Shown: piece after piece, positions 26,182 through 35,066 of the stretch
Position numbering within the stretch: position 1 is the first letter of the stretch
How the letters are laid out: the number at the start of each line of letters is the position of its first letter
Origin: Bacteroidales bacterium
GTDB lineage: Bacteria > Bacteroidota > Bacteroidia > Bacteroidales > Bacteroidaceae
Assembly: GCA_004557185.1 (NCBI GenBank)
Contig: SFEP01000002.1
Coordinates: 9,115-73,114, forward strand
DNA length: 64,000 nt
Direction: 5' to 3'
Notes under the pieces: generated by a model
Databases searched by the model: none
Told to the model about the DNA's origin: nothing
What the model saw: only the letters and a program-made list of their open reading frames with translations
Program-made: the position numbers and the translations under genes

Positions 26182-28569
26182 CTATTTATTAGATGTTTCG
26201 TGACTTTCCTGTATTTCTCGCTGGAACTGCTTGATGATGCTCTGAGGCACTTTGGCAGGCGGGAGTTTGGTGGGGTCAATCTTTTCTTGACCATACTTGC
26301 GTCCGTCCTTGGCTTTCACCTCTTCTGGGAGGAGGTCGTAGATGTCAGCATCGCCGAGGGAGTATGCTTCAAGCGTAGGATCCATCTTGATGGCTTTCCT
26401 GTAAGCGGCCTTGGCCACTTCCTTATGTCCACAGCGGTTGTTGCAAATAGCCTTGAGGTAGTATGATACTGCATCGAGGCTGTCGAGGTCGGCACAACGC
26501 TCAAGAGCGGCCTCGTTCTTCTTACAATAGAGCAGGAAAGCCACTTCGTTGCGTGCACCGGTTTCGCTGATATAATTCAAGAAGTCGACCTTGTGCCACT
26601 CGGACTGGTTGGAGGCGCCTTCGTATTGCTGCGGGGTACGCATCTTTCCGTTGGGATCGAAGTAACCATAACGTTGGTTATTCAAGGCACCCACCACCAC
26701 ATGAACCATGCGGGTATCGTCGTCATAGGGCAGGTAGTGATAGGCCACGATGCGAGCGGAGTCGGCACGCGCCTCCCTTACAAGCGCAATGATGTAGTTG
26801 GCCACCAGTGCCTTGTATTCATTGATATGCTGCTTGTGCTCGGGTGTACCGATGTAGCCAGCCAGAAGCGAAGCGTCAGGCGTGCCGCGCTTGTTCAGTT
26901 CCACAGTGAGGTCGTTGGCAGCCATGCGGGCATCTCGCTTGCCCCTATACTCCTTTACGGCGTCCTGCATTTGGCGGAAACGCTGCTCCTCATCAGGCTC
27001 ATTCTTATATAAGGTGTAATAGAGCGGGAGGGTCATCATCAAATGCGTGGTGTCGGCCTCATACTTCTGCTTCACCTCATCATAATTAAGGATGCGGCTT
27101 TCGGTAAACTCCAATTCATAATCCACGCGACGCAATTGCGGGAGGTAGCGCTCTTTGATAATGTTGTAATAGGGTTTCCTGGCAATGAGAGCACCCTGTG
27201 TGCCAATAAAGCTGTTTTCTTTCACAATGGCCTCCACTTCGTCGGCCTCGGTGAGCAACGAGTCGCGACGCATGAGTACGGCCACAGTGTCCCATCCTGC
27301 CACATACGACTTCTGCTTACGTTCGTACCCGCCACCTGCAATGCGTTGCAGGGCATTCAGTGCCGAACGCAGGCGGTCGTCACTGAGTTTGAGGTTGCGC
27401 TCATAGTTACCCTCAGGCGAGGACGTGGCTTTGAGCGTCACGCCCAGCAGTTTGCCGTCATTCGAACGGATTCTGTTCATCTTGGCCGCAATCTTCTCAA
27501 GTTCGGCCATATTCAAGGAGTCGAGCGCCAGTTCCGACTTACCTACTTCGAAGTGCAGATTAGCCTTATCACTGGCACTCTGTACGCTCAATGTTTGCGG
27601 CACATCAAAGTATTCGGGCAACTCAAGACCCTCACAAGCAAAGTCAAACCAATGCAAGGGGTCAGAAATACCGGTACTTACAAGGTCCTTCTGCCCCCAG
27701 AAGATGCGGTTATAATCTTCGTAGAACAACCACTGATATTGCCTCGGGTTAGCGTCGGGCGCCAGTTTGATGCTATCGCGCACCTCCAAGGAGTAACAAA
27801 GCAGGTCGCCCACCGTGTCCGTCTTACAGTCTTTCAGTCGATGCACGGTGCCGCCATATCGCTTCATGAAGATGTTGAGCGAGTCGCCGAAGAGCGCGTT
27901 TTCCTTATCAAAAGCGTATTGACGGTTCTGCGTTTTATAGAACTCCTCAGCCTCTACACTGATAGGATGGCCGAAGTAGAAGGTATCGGGCAACACGAGA
28001 AATGGCTGCACTACAGCACGCATATTCTTCTTGAACTCAGCTTTGGGGCAGCGCCATGTAACAGAATAATAAATCGTACCGTCGGCACCTCTGTCAAGGG
28101 CGGTTTTATCGAATGAGGGCACATCGGTTATCTTGAGCCCCTTCTTGGTTGCTTGCTTGAAGCCTTGCGTCTCGTCGGCCACAATCAATTCAACTTCCAC
28201 CTTCACCTGATCGCGTGTCACTTTCTCGGATTTCGGCTTATACAGCGACCTCACCACTTCACGCTGCGACTTCATGTCAAAATCCGTGTACGTGGGACCT
28301 ATAAACACCAACTCTGTGTCAAACTTTGGCACCGTCACTTCCAGTTCACCATCGGCGTTGGTTTTGCCAAGTTCTTTCTGCAAGCGTTTATCTTTTACAG
28401 TAATACCGTCGGCCTCAGTTTTTTCAGCGACCTTTCCTTTTTTGTCAAGTGTTACTGACCACACTTTCACGCGGAGCACTTTCTGATTTTGTGCATGCAC
28501 GCCGACAAACAGCAAGCAAGTGCAGAGCAGCACCAGCATGCGCAATATATTTTGTTGCAGAGACTTCAT
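26182..28569 (-). CDS. OmpA-like/TPR envelope protein of unknown function
   Basis: A 795-residue exported protein. The start at 28569 (MKSLQQNILRMLVLLCTCLLF) gives a signal peptide ending at VHA; a start at 28584 would add five residues. The centre has an OmpA-like segment: ANLHFEVGKSELALDS, then LKATSSPEGNYERNLKLSDDRLRSAL. This is the SPEG/N-L-x-LS-x-x-R signature of peptidoglycan-binding OmpA domains in Bacteroidetes. Residues beyond ~690 form TPR-like helices (AVSYYLKAICNNRCGHKEVAKAAYRKAIKMDPT). The end is charged. The gene is less GC-rich than most neighbours. It probably links the adjacent outer-membrane protein to the cell wall (inference). Confidence 0.78.
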   Translation of the reverse strand: MKSLQQNILRMLVLLCTCLLFVGVHAQNQKVLRVKVWSVTLDKKGKVAEKTEADGITVKDKRLQKELGKTNADGELEVTVPKFDTELVFIGPTYTDFDMKSQREVVRSLYKPKSEKVTRDQVKVEVELIVADETQGFKQATKKGLKITDVPSFDKTALDRGADGTIYYSVTWRCPKAEFKKNMRAVVQPFLVLPDTFYFGHPISVEAEEFYKTQNRQYAFDKENALFGDSLNIFMKRYGGTVHRLKDCKTDTVGDLLCYSLEVRDSIKLAPDANPRQYQWLFYEDYNRIFWGQKDLVSTGISDPLHWFDFACEGLELPEYFDVPQTLSVQSASDKANLHFEVGKSELALDSLNMAELEKIAAKMNRIRSNDGKLLGVTLKATSSPEGNYERNLKLSDDRLRSALNALQRIAGGGYERKQKSYVAGWDTVAVLMRRDSLLTEADEVEAIVKENSFIGTQGALIARKPYYNIIKERYLPQLRRVDYELEFTESRILNYDEVKQKYEADTTHLMMTLPLYYTLYKNEPDEEQRFRQMQDAVKEYRGKRDARMAANDLTVELNKRGTPDASLLAGYIGTPEHKQHINEYKALVANYIIALVREARADSARIVAYHYLPYDDDTRMVHVVVGALNNQRYGYFDPNGKMRTPQQYEGASNQSEWHKVDFLNYISETGARNEVAFLLYCKKNEAALERCADLDSLDAVSYYLKAICNNRCGHKEVAKAAYRKAIKMDPTLEAYSLGDADIYDLLPEEVKAKDGRKYGQEKIDPTKLPPAKVPQSIIKQFQREIQESHETSNK

Positions 28570-28758
28570 AACAAGCAAATTCATATCTAATCAATTAATA
28601 TAGAACGGCGCCACACCTTAACGCGGCTTGGGGTTACGCAGCGGGCGGCATGTTGGCCTCTCGCAGGCCTCCTTATCACCCACATTATTTTGGGAGCAAA
28701 AAGTTCTGAGGGGCTCAGCACTGATGGATGCGAAACCACCAGCCGCGCCCGTTGTTTT

Positions 28759-29319
28759 TTATTTCATCACATACACGAACGACACGCCGAGCTTGACAAC
28801 GGGAAGGATTTTCTTGTTGTTAGGGTCGTAAGTCATAGGGTCGTTTTCGCCGCGGTAGGTGTTGTCGCGGGCGTAGGCGGCGCCGAGACCGGCAGTGGTT
28901 TCAAGGCTCCAGTGCGTGCTGAGCACCCAACTGTAGCCGTAGGTTACGCCGGCGCCGAAGCCCTCGCCTATGTGGTTCCAATTCTTGGTGCGGTAGTCGT
29001 AGGACGAGGCAAACGCCATGACGCCCACAAAGTGCTGCGACTGCGGGCGGGCATTAAACCAATAGCGAACTTCGGGATTGGCCACAATGTTGCGGGCGTG
29101 AAAACGGCCTTTGTGCAGATAGGTGCCTATCACTTCCACATTCAGCGTGTAGTGCGGGGTAAGGCGGAACTCCACTCCGAGGTTAGGGTGCGCTACAGCC
29201 CAGTACAAGGCATTCGTCTTCAATGATACGCGCTGTGCCTGTGCCACTTGCATTCCAGACCCCAGCAGTATCACGCATGCCATGCAGCGCTTCATCATTT
29301 TTAGGCGCATAACAATCAA
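28759..29319 (-). CDS. DUF3575-family outer-membrane protein
   Basis: A 186-residue protein with a signal peptide ending VAQAQ and the DUF3575 opening pattern VSLKTNALYWAVAHPNLGVEFRLTPHYTLN. The remaining short beta-strands fit an eight-stranded barrel. Several Met codons (29319, 29310, 29298, 29295) could start it. In Bacteroides, DUF3575 genes often precede OmpA-like and fimbrial-assembly genes. Here it precedes the OmpA-like/TPR gene and the five-repeat barrel gene. A good promoter lies at 29474-29505, leaving a long ~150-base leader. Confidence 0.85.
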   Translation of the reverse strand: MIVMRLKMMKRCMACVILLGSGMQVAQAQRVSLKTNALYWAVAHPNLGVEFRLTPHYTLNVEVIGTYLHKGRFHARNIVANPEVRYWFNARPQSQHFVGVMAFASSYDYRTKNWNHIGEGFGAGVTYGYSWVLSTHWSLETTAGLGAAYARDNTYRGENDPMTYDPNNKKILPVVKLGVSFVYVMK

Positions 29320-29473
29320 TCGTGCTGTTAAAAAAGGGAAATAGTTAATGTGTCTGTTATAGCCAGGATAGTTTTTTCACCCTTTGGCTTTCCAAATACC
29401 CAGGCCGTCGTACACATGCTCGTTGCATACCTGTTCTTGACAACCTGTGGCTACGAAATTGTATTTCGCGCAG

Positions 29474-29505
29474 CAAAATTACAACTTTCTTTCGGATGGA
29501 CACAC
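29474..29505 (-). promoter_or_regulatory. Promoter of the DUF3575 gene set
   Basis: On the minus strand, TTG (29503-29505) is followed after 21 bp by TAATTTTG (29474-29481), a perfect -7 element. The ~150-base leader is longer than usual in this window. Confidence 0.6.
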
Positions 29506-29677
29506 AACGGTTTATCTTTAATCATTTCTTTTTAATAAATTATTATGCAAGGGGTTAATAATCCTATTTTTTGTCAAGTAGAGTTGCAAGTTTTTATACC
29601 CTCCCCCAAGTACTGCGCAACCATGGGCAGCATGAAGCATACCGTGGCACAGCTCCCACAGGGCGCAAAAAAGAGGC

Positions 29678-29717
29678 CGTGTAAAGAACTGCACACGTGG
29701 GGCGCATTCTTTACACG
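29678..29717. repeat. Inverted repeat with 11-bp arms
   Basis: CGTGTAAAGAA (29678-29688) pairs perfectly with TTCTTTACACG (29707-29717), separated by 18 bp. There is no T-tract. Confidence 0.75.
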
Positions 29718-29754
29718 ACCACAGATAGGGTTCACACGGCTGGGTGAAAATAAT

Positions 29755-29827
29755 GGATGCCGCAAAGAAAAACGCTCACCAGGTGCAGAAGGACGCTCAC
29801 CAGGTAAAGATTTTTCTTCACGGCATC
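29755..29827. repeat. Inverted-repeat element with internal 21-bp direct repeats
   Basis: Imperfect arms are GGATGCCG-C-AAAGAAAAA at 29755-29772 and TTTTTCTT-CA-CGGCATC at 29811-29826. They enclose two copies of ACGCTCACCAGGT starting at 29772 and 29793, 21 bp apart. The plan matches the family C element at 18637 although the sequence differs. Both end in GCATCTATTT. Confidence 0.85.
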
Positions 29828-29870
29828 TATTTGATACGGTAGGGTGGACTGCACGGCGGCAGTGGGTGGG

Positions 29871-31421
29871 TTACATCTCGTTGAACTTCAGCGCGGCCTG
29901 GTCGTCATACTGCTGCTGCAAGCGTATGAGTTCCTTTTTCAGCTCGGCCGTTTTCTGTTCGGTGCCGGGCTGTCCGTAGAGGTTGTGAAGCTCGTTGGGA
30001 TCGTCGTTCAGGTTGTAGAGTTCCCACGCGTTGATGTCGCGATAGAAGTGGATGAGCTTCCAGCCGTCAGAGGTGCGCACGCCGTAGTGGCGCTTCACGC
30101 TGTGCTCGGCTGGGTACTCGTAGTAATGGTAATACACGCTTTTGCGCCAGTTTTTGGGGTGCTTGCCCTGCAGCAGCGGCAGGAGCGAGGTGCCCTGAAT
30201 GTCGGCGGGCACGGCCACACCTGCTATCTGCAGGAAGGTGGGCGCGTAGTCAATGTTCTGCACCATCTCCTGTATGTCGCCGCGGGCTTTAAGTCCCTTG
30301 GGCAGACGCATTACGAGGGGCGTAGAGAGCGACTCTTCGTACATAAAACGCTTGTCGAACCATCCGTGCTCGCCCATGTAGAAGCCCTGGTCGCTGGTGT
30401 AGACCACGAGGGTGTTGTCGAGCAAGCCGGCCTGCTTGAGGTAGTCGAGGGTGCGCCCCACGTTGTCGTCGAGCGACTTGAGCACCTTGGCGTAGTCCCT
30501 CATGTAGCGCTGGTACTTGAACTCGGCCAGTTGTTTGCCCGTGAGGTTGCGGCGGTAGAAGTCGCGCGCCATGGGTTCGTACACGTCGTTGTAGCGCTGG
30601 AGGTCGGCACTGTCGAGGCGGCCTATCATTTTGAGGTAGAGGTCGGAGAGGCGTGTGCGGATGCCGGGGCGGTACATCTTCGTGTCGTAGACGATGTCCA
30701 TGTGGCGGTTGTCAGCAATCTGCATCTCTTGCTGCTGTGCGGCGAGGCGGCCTTCGTGCTGATCGTAGAAGGTTTCGGGCACGGGGAAGGTTTTGTCCTC
30801 GTAGGCGGTGAGGTACTTCATTTCAGGCAACCAGCATCGGTGGCAGGGCTTGTGGTGGATGAAGAGGGCAAAGGGTTTGCTCTTGTCGCGGCTATGCTCC
30901 ATCCAGTTGATGGCCTTGTCGGTGATGACGTTGGTAATGTATCCATGCTCACGCACTGTGTCGTTCTGCATGGTGATGAAGTCGGGGTTGTAGTAGTCGC
31001 CCTGTCCCGGCAGCACGTTCCAGTAGTCGAAGCCCGTGGGCAGGCTTTCGAGGTGCCACTTACCGATGATGGCTGTCTGGTAGCCCGCCTGCTGCAAGAG
31101 TTTGGGCATGGTTTGCTGCGTACCGTCGAAGATGCCGTTCTCGTTGTGCGTGAAGCCGTTCTTGTGGGAGTGCTTACCCGTAAGCATGCAGGCTCGTGAA
31201 GGACCAGAGAGTGAGTTGGCCACGTAGCTATTGACAAACCGCACACCGTCGGCGGCTATGCGGTCGAGGTTGGGCGTCTCTACGAAGCGGTTGTCGTAAC
31301 AGCTCATCATCTGCGCCGTGTGGTCGTCGGTCATGATGTAGACGATGTTGTAGCGTGCCTGCGCGGCTGCCACAGCAGGGAGCAGTGTGAGAATCGAGGG
31401 GAGAATGATTTTCTTTTCCAT
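29871..31421 (-). CDS. Ser-type sulfatase (S1 family), probable GlcNAc-6-sulfatase group
   Basis: A 516-residue secreted sulfatase with signal peptide ending VAAAQ. The alkaline-phosphatase-superfamily metal site opens with YIMTDDH. The activation motif is S72-GPSR followed by LTGKHSH. A Ser rather than Cys is oxidised to formylglycine, which in anaerobes requires the radical-SAM enzyme anSME. The conserved KWHLES and TSDQGFYMGEHGWFDKRF blocks and C-terminal WKLIHF segment are typical of S1 sulfatases acting on N-acetylglucosamine or glycosaminoglycans. Exact linkage specificity cannot be read from the sequence. The gene stands alone between repeat-rich intergenic regions. A good fit with mucin or GAG foraging. 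Confidence 0.9.
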   Translation of the reverse strand: MEKKIILPSILTLLPAVAAAQARYNIVYIMTDDHTAQMMSCYDNRFVETPNLDRIAADGVRFVNSYVANSLSGPSRACMLTGKHSHKNGFTHNENGIFDGTQQTMPKLLQQAGYQTAIIGKWHLESLPTGFDYWNVLPGQGDYYNPDFITMQNDTVREHGYITNVITDKAINWMEHSRDKSKPFALFIHHKPCHRCWLPEMKYLTAYEDKTFPVPETFYDQHEGRLAAQQQEMQIADNRHMDIVYDTKMYRPGIRTRLSDLYLKMIGRLDSADLQRYNDVYEPMARDFYRRNLTGKQLAEFKYQRYMRDYAKVLKSLDDNVGRTLDYLKQAGLLDNTLVVYTSDQGFYMGEHGWFDKRFMYEESLSTPLVMRLPKGLKARGDIQEMVQNIDYAPTFLQIAGVAVPADIQGTSLLPLLQGKHPKNWRKSVYYHYYEYPAEHSVKRHYGVRTSDGWKLIHFYRDINAWELYNLNDDPNELHNLYGQPGTEQKTAELKKELIRLQQQYDDQAALKFNEM

Positions 31422-31705
31422 AAATAAATGATAAAGGATAAGCCAGTGAGCATTTTTCTATCAGGCTTTCCCGTAAGCAAAACAGACGAAGTCGGTTGCC
31501 CACGGCCGTGGGCAACGTTGCACATGGTCGAGGACAACGTTGCACACGGCCGTGGACAACGTTGTACACGGCCGTGGGCAACCGACCATGCCTTATGTTG
31601 CCGCGGCTTGGCGGCGTGCCGTCAGCAGCACGTGCATGCTTGCCACGGTGTGAGCCGATGGCCACGTGTGCCTCAGCTATGTGGGGCTGGCATGCGCCGT
31701 AACGA
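31422..31705. other. Intergenic region upstream of the sulfatase gene
   Basis: No gene and no clear -7 element. The 22-bp array at 31501-31586 occupies the likely promoter region of the sulfatase gene. The rest shows nothing recognisable. Confidence 0.6.
31501..31586. repeat. 22-bp palindromic repeat array, four units (family A, copy 2)
   Basis: Units start at 31501, 31523, 31545 and 31567, exactly 22 bp apart. The outer edges are also inverted (GTCGGTTGCC before the first unit, GGGCAACCGAC at the end), so the whole array is bounded by an inverted repeat. Confidence 0.9.
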
Positions 31706-31770
31706 CTTGCGGCCGGCCGACGGAGCGGGCTGCACCAGGTGCGCCCCGCGCCCGCCAGACCGGCCGCAAG
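31706..31770 (-). terminator. Hairpin terminator after glmM
   Basis: CTTGCGGCCGG (31706-31716) pairs perfectly with CCGGCCGCAAG (31760-31770). The loop can form a further GC-rich stem. It lies just past the glmM stop at 31783. Confidence 0.6.
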
Positions 31771-31782
31771 CACGGAAGGGGT

Positions 31783-33180
31783 TTATCCCTGTTTGGTCAT
31801 GTTGTAGACGATGTCCATGATCTGCTTGCCGAGGGCATCGGCCTCCTCCATGGTGTGAGCCTCGGAGTAGACGCGGATGATGGGCTCGGTGTTACTCTTG
31901 CGCAGATGCACCCACTTGTCGGCGAAGTCGATTTTGACGCCGTCGATGTCGGTCACGGTTTCGTTCTTGTAGAGTTCCTTCACCTTCTTGAGGATGTTGA
32001 AGATGTCGGTGGTGGGATCGAGGTCGATGCGGTTCTTGGCAATGAAATACTGCGGCAGGCTGTCGCGGAGTTCGCTGGCCTTCATGCCGGTCTTGGCAAG
32101 GTAGGTCAGGATGAGGGCAATGCCTACGAGGGCATCGCGGCCGCTGTGGGCGGCAGGATAGATGACGCCGCCGTTGCCTTCGCCTCCGAGCACAGCTCCT
32201 GTTTCGCGCATCTTCATCACCACGTTCACCTCACCTACAGCTGCTGCGGTGTAGTTGCAGCCGTACTTTTCGGTCACGTCGCGCAGACCGCGGCTCGACG
32301 AAAGGTTCGACACAGTGGGGCCAGGGGTGTGCTGAAGCACGTAGTCGGCCACAGCCACGAGGGTGTTCTCCTCGCCAAACATGGTGCCGTCTTCGCAGAC
32401 GAGTGCGAGGCGGTCGACATCGGGGTCAACCACAATGCCGAGGTCGTGACGGCCCTTGCGCAGGAGGTTGCGAATTTCGCTCAGGTTCTCCTTGAGGGGC
32501 TCGGGGTTGTGGGCAAAGTCACCCGTAGGCTCTGTGTTGAGGCCCGTGACTTCGGTTACGCCCAACTGGCCGAGGAGTTTGGGCAGGATGATGCCGCCGA
32601 CGGAGTTGACGGTATCAATGGCCACGGTGAAGTGGGCGCGGCGGATGGCGTCGATGTCAACGAGTTCAAGATCCTTGACGAGTTCGATGTGGCGCTGGTC
32701 GTAGCTATAGTTCTTCACGTAGCAGCCGAGGTTGTCGACATCAGCAAACTCGAAGTCGCTGCTGTTGGCCTTACGCACTACCTCTGAAGCCTCTGCGGGG
32801 GGCAGGAATTCGCCTTTTTCGTTGAGGAACTTAAGGGCGTTCCACTGACGGGGGTTGTGGCTGGCGGTGATGATGATGCCACCGCAGGCACGCTCCATGG
32901 TGACAGCAATCTCGGTGGTAGGCGTGGAAGCCAGACCGATGTTCACTACGTCGAAGCCCATGCTCATGAGCGTACCGCACACAACGTGGGTTACCATTTC
33001 GCCCGAGATACGGGCATCGCGACCTACCACAATTTTGCGGCGGAAGGTGCGGTTCACCACCTTTTCGCGCAGGGCTGCATAGGCCGATACGCTCTTGGCA
33101 ATGTCAACGGGGTTCAGGGTATCGCCGGCACGGCCACCGATGGTGCCGCGGAAGCCGGAGATGGATTTGATAAGTGTCAT
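31783..33180 (-). CDS. glmM: Phosphoglucosamine mutase
   Basis: A 465-residue cytoplasmic alpha-D-phosphohexomutase. It converts glucosamine-6-phosphate to glucosamine-1-phosphate for UDP-GlcNAc, hence peptidoglycan and LPS. The active-site serine loop TASHNP (~residue 105) is followed by WNALKFL. The Mg-binding loop DPDVDRLA, sugar-binding loop GGEGNGG and phosphate-binding loop RKSNTEPIIRVYSEA are all present. The N-terminus ISGFRGTIGG is typical of the Bacteroidetes type. A phosphomannomutase function cannot be excluded by sequence alone, but length and motifs favour GlmM. Promoter candidate at 33305-33312. Confidence 0.9.
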   Translation of the reverse strand: MTLIKSISGFRGTIGGRAGDTLNPVDIAKSVSAYAALREKVVNRTFRRKIVVGRDARISGEMVTHVVCGTLMSMGFDVVNIGLASTPTTEIAVTMERACGGIIITASHNPRQWNALKFLNEKGEFLPPAEASEVVRKANSSDFEFADVDNLGCYVKNYSYDQRHIELVKDLELVDIDAIRRAHFTVAIDTVNSVGGIILPKLLGQLGVTEVTGLNTEPTGDFAHNPEPLKENLSEIRNLLRKGRHDLGIVVDPDVDRLALVCEDGTMFGEENTLVAVADYVLQHTPGPTVSNLSSSRGLRDVTEKYGCNYTAAAVGEVNVVMKMRETGAVLGGEGNGGVIYPAAHSGRDALVGIALILTYLAKTGMKASELRDSLPQYFIAKNRIDLDPTTDIFNILKKVKELYKNETVTDIDGVKIDFADKWVHLRKSNTEPIIRVYSEAHTMEEADALGKQIMDIVYNMTKQG

Positions 33181-33304
33181 GGTATAATAGGGTTATGTTT
33201 TGGATTGCCTGAGGCTGTAGGCACACTGGTAGGCGTTCGCCCTTCTTGCAACGGGCTGAACGGACGTTGTGCAAAGACAAGCGCAGCAAACGGCTTGCAT
33301 GCCA

Positions 33305-33312
33305 CAAAATTA
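33305..33312 (-). promoter_or_regulatory. -7 promoter element of glmM
   Basis: The minus strand reads TAATTTTG, a perfect TAnnTTTG, 124 bases before the ATG at 33180. Confidence 0.5.
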
Positions 33313-33454
33313 GGTATTCTTGCTGATAATGGGCACGGGGCAGGCGCATTTTTTCACATCTTCCTCTACATTTAGCCCTACGGGGGCAGCTGACTGGCCG
33401 CCGCAGGGCTGTGCTCCACGCCCGCCGGCAACCATTTTCCCTCGTCTCGGCGGT

Positions 33455-35011
33455 TTACTTGCCGTAACGCACGGGCTGCGCCTTGTCGTCGGCGTAGATG
33501 CAGGCTTTCAGGTCGTCGGGACTGACGGGCACGGCGTCGCGGGTGAGTTCGGGCACGTTGTAACTCTTGGTGAGCCACACGTTCTGCCGCGGGTCGTGCT
33601 GGGGCATGAGGAAGGCCTTATGACTCTTGCCTTGCTTGTCGAAGTAGGCTATGTAGGCACGGCTGTAGGAGGCGTCGTCGCGGCGCGAGGCCACTACGAT
33701 CCAGCGTCCGTTGCTGCTCCAGGCGTGGTAGCTCTCCTGACGCGGACTGTTGGCGGCTGCGAGGGGTTCGACCTGCCCCGTCTGGAGGTCCTTGACGTAG
33801 AGGTCGGCTGAGAGGTGCCAGATGTGGAACTGGCCGTAGTCGGCCATAGTGAAGAGTACATAGCGACCGTCGGGACTGACGCGGGGCACGGCGGCGCTGC
33901 GCCCCATGGCGGCACAGTCGACCTCGACCTGCGGTGCGCCCCAAGTGCGGGTGGCGGGGTCGAAGGTCATGCTCATCACGTTGTAATGCAACTGGGTGTA
34001 GAGGTTGGTGACGAGGTCGCGACGCTGGTCGGTGTTGAGTCCCTCAAACTGCGCCACGTGGGCCGAGCAGTAGTAGAGTTTGCGGCCATCGGGAGCCCAG
34101 CAGGGAAAGGTTTCGAGGTCGGCATCGGTTTTGAGCACGTTGCACACGGTGTGACGCTCGGCGTCGTAGAAGATGAGGTCGGAGCCGTAGTCAATCACCT
34201 CGATTTTCTGTGGGTTACGCAGATGGAATGCCTGCCCCGTCTGGTTCGACGAGAAGACCACCCAGTTGTGCTGCGGATGCCACGTGGGATAGACGGCCGA
34301 AGCGAGCAGGGAGTCGCTCTTCATGTTCATTTTCACCGCCTTGCCATTTTCCACAAACACCGTCCCGCCGTGCTTGCCACGCACATGGAAGAGCATGCGG
34401 CGGGTGCTGTGGTTCTGGTAGTTGTGGCAGTTGATGCAATGGTTGTGGTCGCTCTCGTAGCGTCGGTTGTTCTCGTAGATGGTGCGTACGCCGAAGCCCT
34501 CGAGGTCGCGCTGGTAGAGGCCGAGCTGGCGGTAGATTTCGTAGGAGGGCTCGATGAGGCGATAGGAGAGGTAGCGGTCGATTTCCTCCTCTGCCACATG
34601 CATGGTGTAGGCCGGCAGGCTCACCCATTCGCCCTCACGCTGGGCATAGAGGCTGACGCGGAGGTCGTGGCCACGGGTTTGCGAGAGCAGGGTGCGCCAC
34701 TGCAGGGAGTCGAACTGCAGCACGCCGTCGGCTCCCGCTGCGGCGGTGATGGAGTGGCTGCCGGCGCTGATGTGTGCTACGAAGGCTGTGCCGGCATTCT
34801 TCACCTGCATGTTGAGTGGGGCAATGTTGGGCGGGATGACCACGTCGCGGTAGTCGGGGAAGGTATGGGGCGCTTCGCTCACAGGACGGCTGTGGGCCGG
34901 CACCTCGGCCTTCGGGCGGGAGCAGGCGGCGAGCCACAGGGCGGCCAGGAGGAGCACGGCCAGCGCGTGAAGGCCGTGGGTGAGGGTGCGGAGGTGGTGG
35001 GTGGTTGTCAT
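33455..35011 (-). CDS. TolB-like beta-propeller lipoprotein with a CxxCH heme-c motif
   Basis: A 518-residue lipoprotein with lipobox LAAC after the signal segment ALAVLLLAALW. The start at 35011 (MTTTHHLRTL) is chosen; 35038 is an in-frame alternative. A beta-sandwich N-terminal region precedes HNHCINCHNYQN. This contains CINCH near residues 191-195, the covalent heme-c attachment signature. The second half has WD40/PD40-type propeller blades (TWHPQHNWVVFSSN, PCWAPDGRKLYYCSAH, PRVSPDGRYVLFTMADYGQFHIW, HAWSSNGRWIVVASRR). It follows the DUF6057 gene by 55 bp and is probably co-transcribed. Whether heme is really attached is unknown; no cytochrome c maturation gene is in the window. Confidence 0.82.
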   Translation of the reverse strand: MTTTHHLRTLTHGLHALAVLLLAALWLAACSRPKAEVPAHSRPVSEAPHTFPDYRDVVIPPNIAPLNMQVKNAGTAFVAHISAGSHSITAAAGADGVLQFDSLQWRTLLSQTRGHDLRVSLYAQREGEWVSLPAYTMHVAEEEIDRYLSYRLIEPSYEIYRQLGLYQRDLEGFGVRTIYENNRRYESDHNHCINCHNYQNHSTRRMLFHVRGKHGGTVFVENGKAVKMNMKSDSLLASAVYPTWHPQHNWVVFSSNQTGQAFHLRNPQKIEVIDYGSDLIFYDAERHTVCNVLKTDADLETFPCWAPDGRKLYYCSAHVAQFEGLNTDQRRDLVTNLYTQLHYNVMSMTFDPATRTWGAPQVEVDCAAMGRSAAVPRVSPDGRYVLFTMADYGQFHIWHLSADLYVKDLQTGQVEPLAAANSPRQESYHAWSSNGRWIVVASRRDDASYSRAYIAYFDKQGKSHKAFLMPQHDPRQNVWLTKSYNVPELTRDAVPVSPDDLKACIYADDKAQPVRYGK

Positions 35012-35066
35012 GAGTAGGCTTGTGATGGCAGGGTGCATGCGCCGCGCTGCGGGGCCTGCGGCGGGG

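Larger units (their letters stand above)
29506..29870. other. Intergenic region with two inverted-repeat elements
   Basis: No gene. Contains an 11-bp inverted repeat at 29678-29717 and the 21-bp-phased element at 29755-29827. The rest is unremarkable. Confidence 0.7.

Noticed and set aside
33181..33454. Hidden gene between glmM and the TolB-like gene
   Set aside because: Only the glmM promoter element is visible; no frame with start, length and composition typical of coding sequence.
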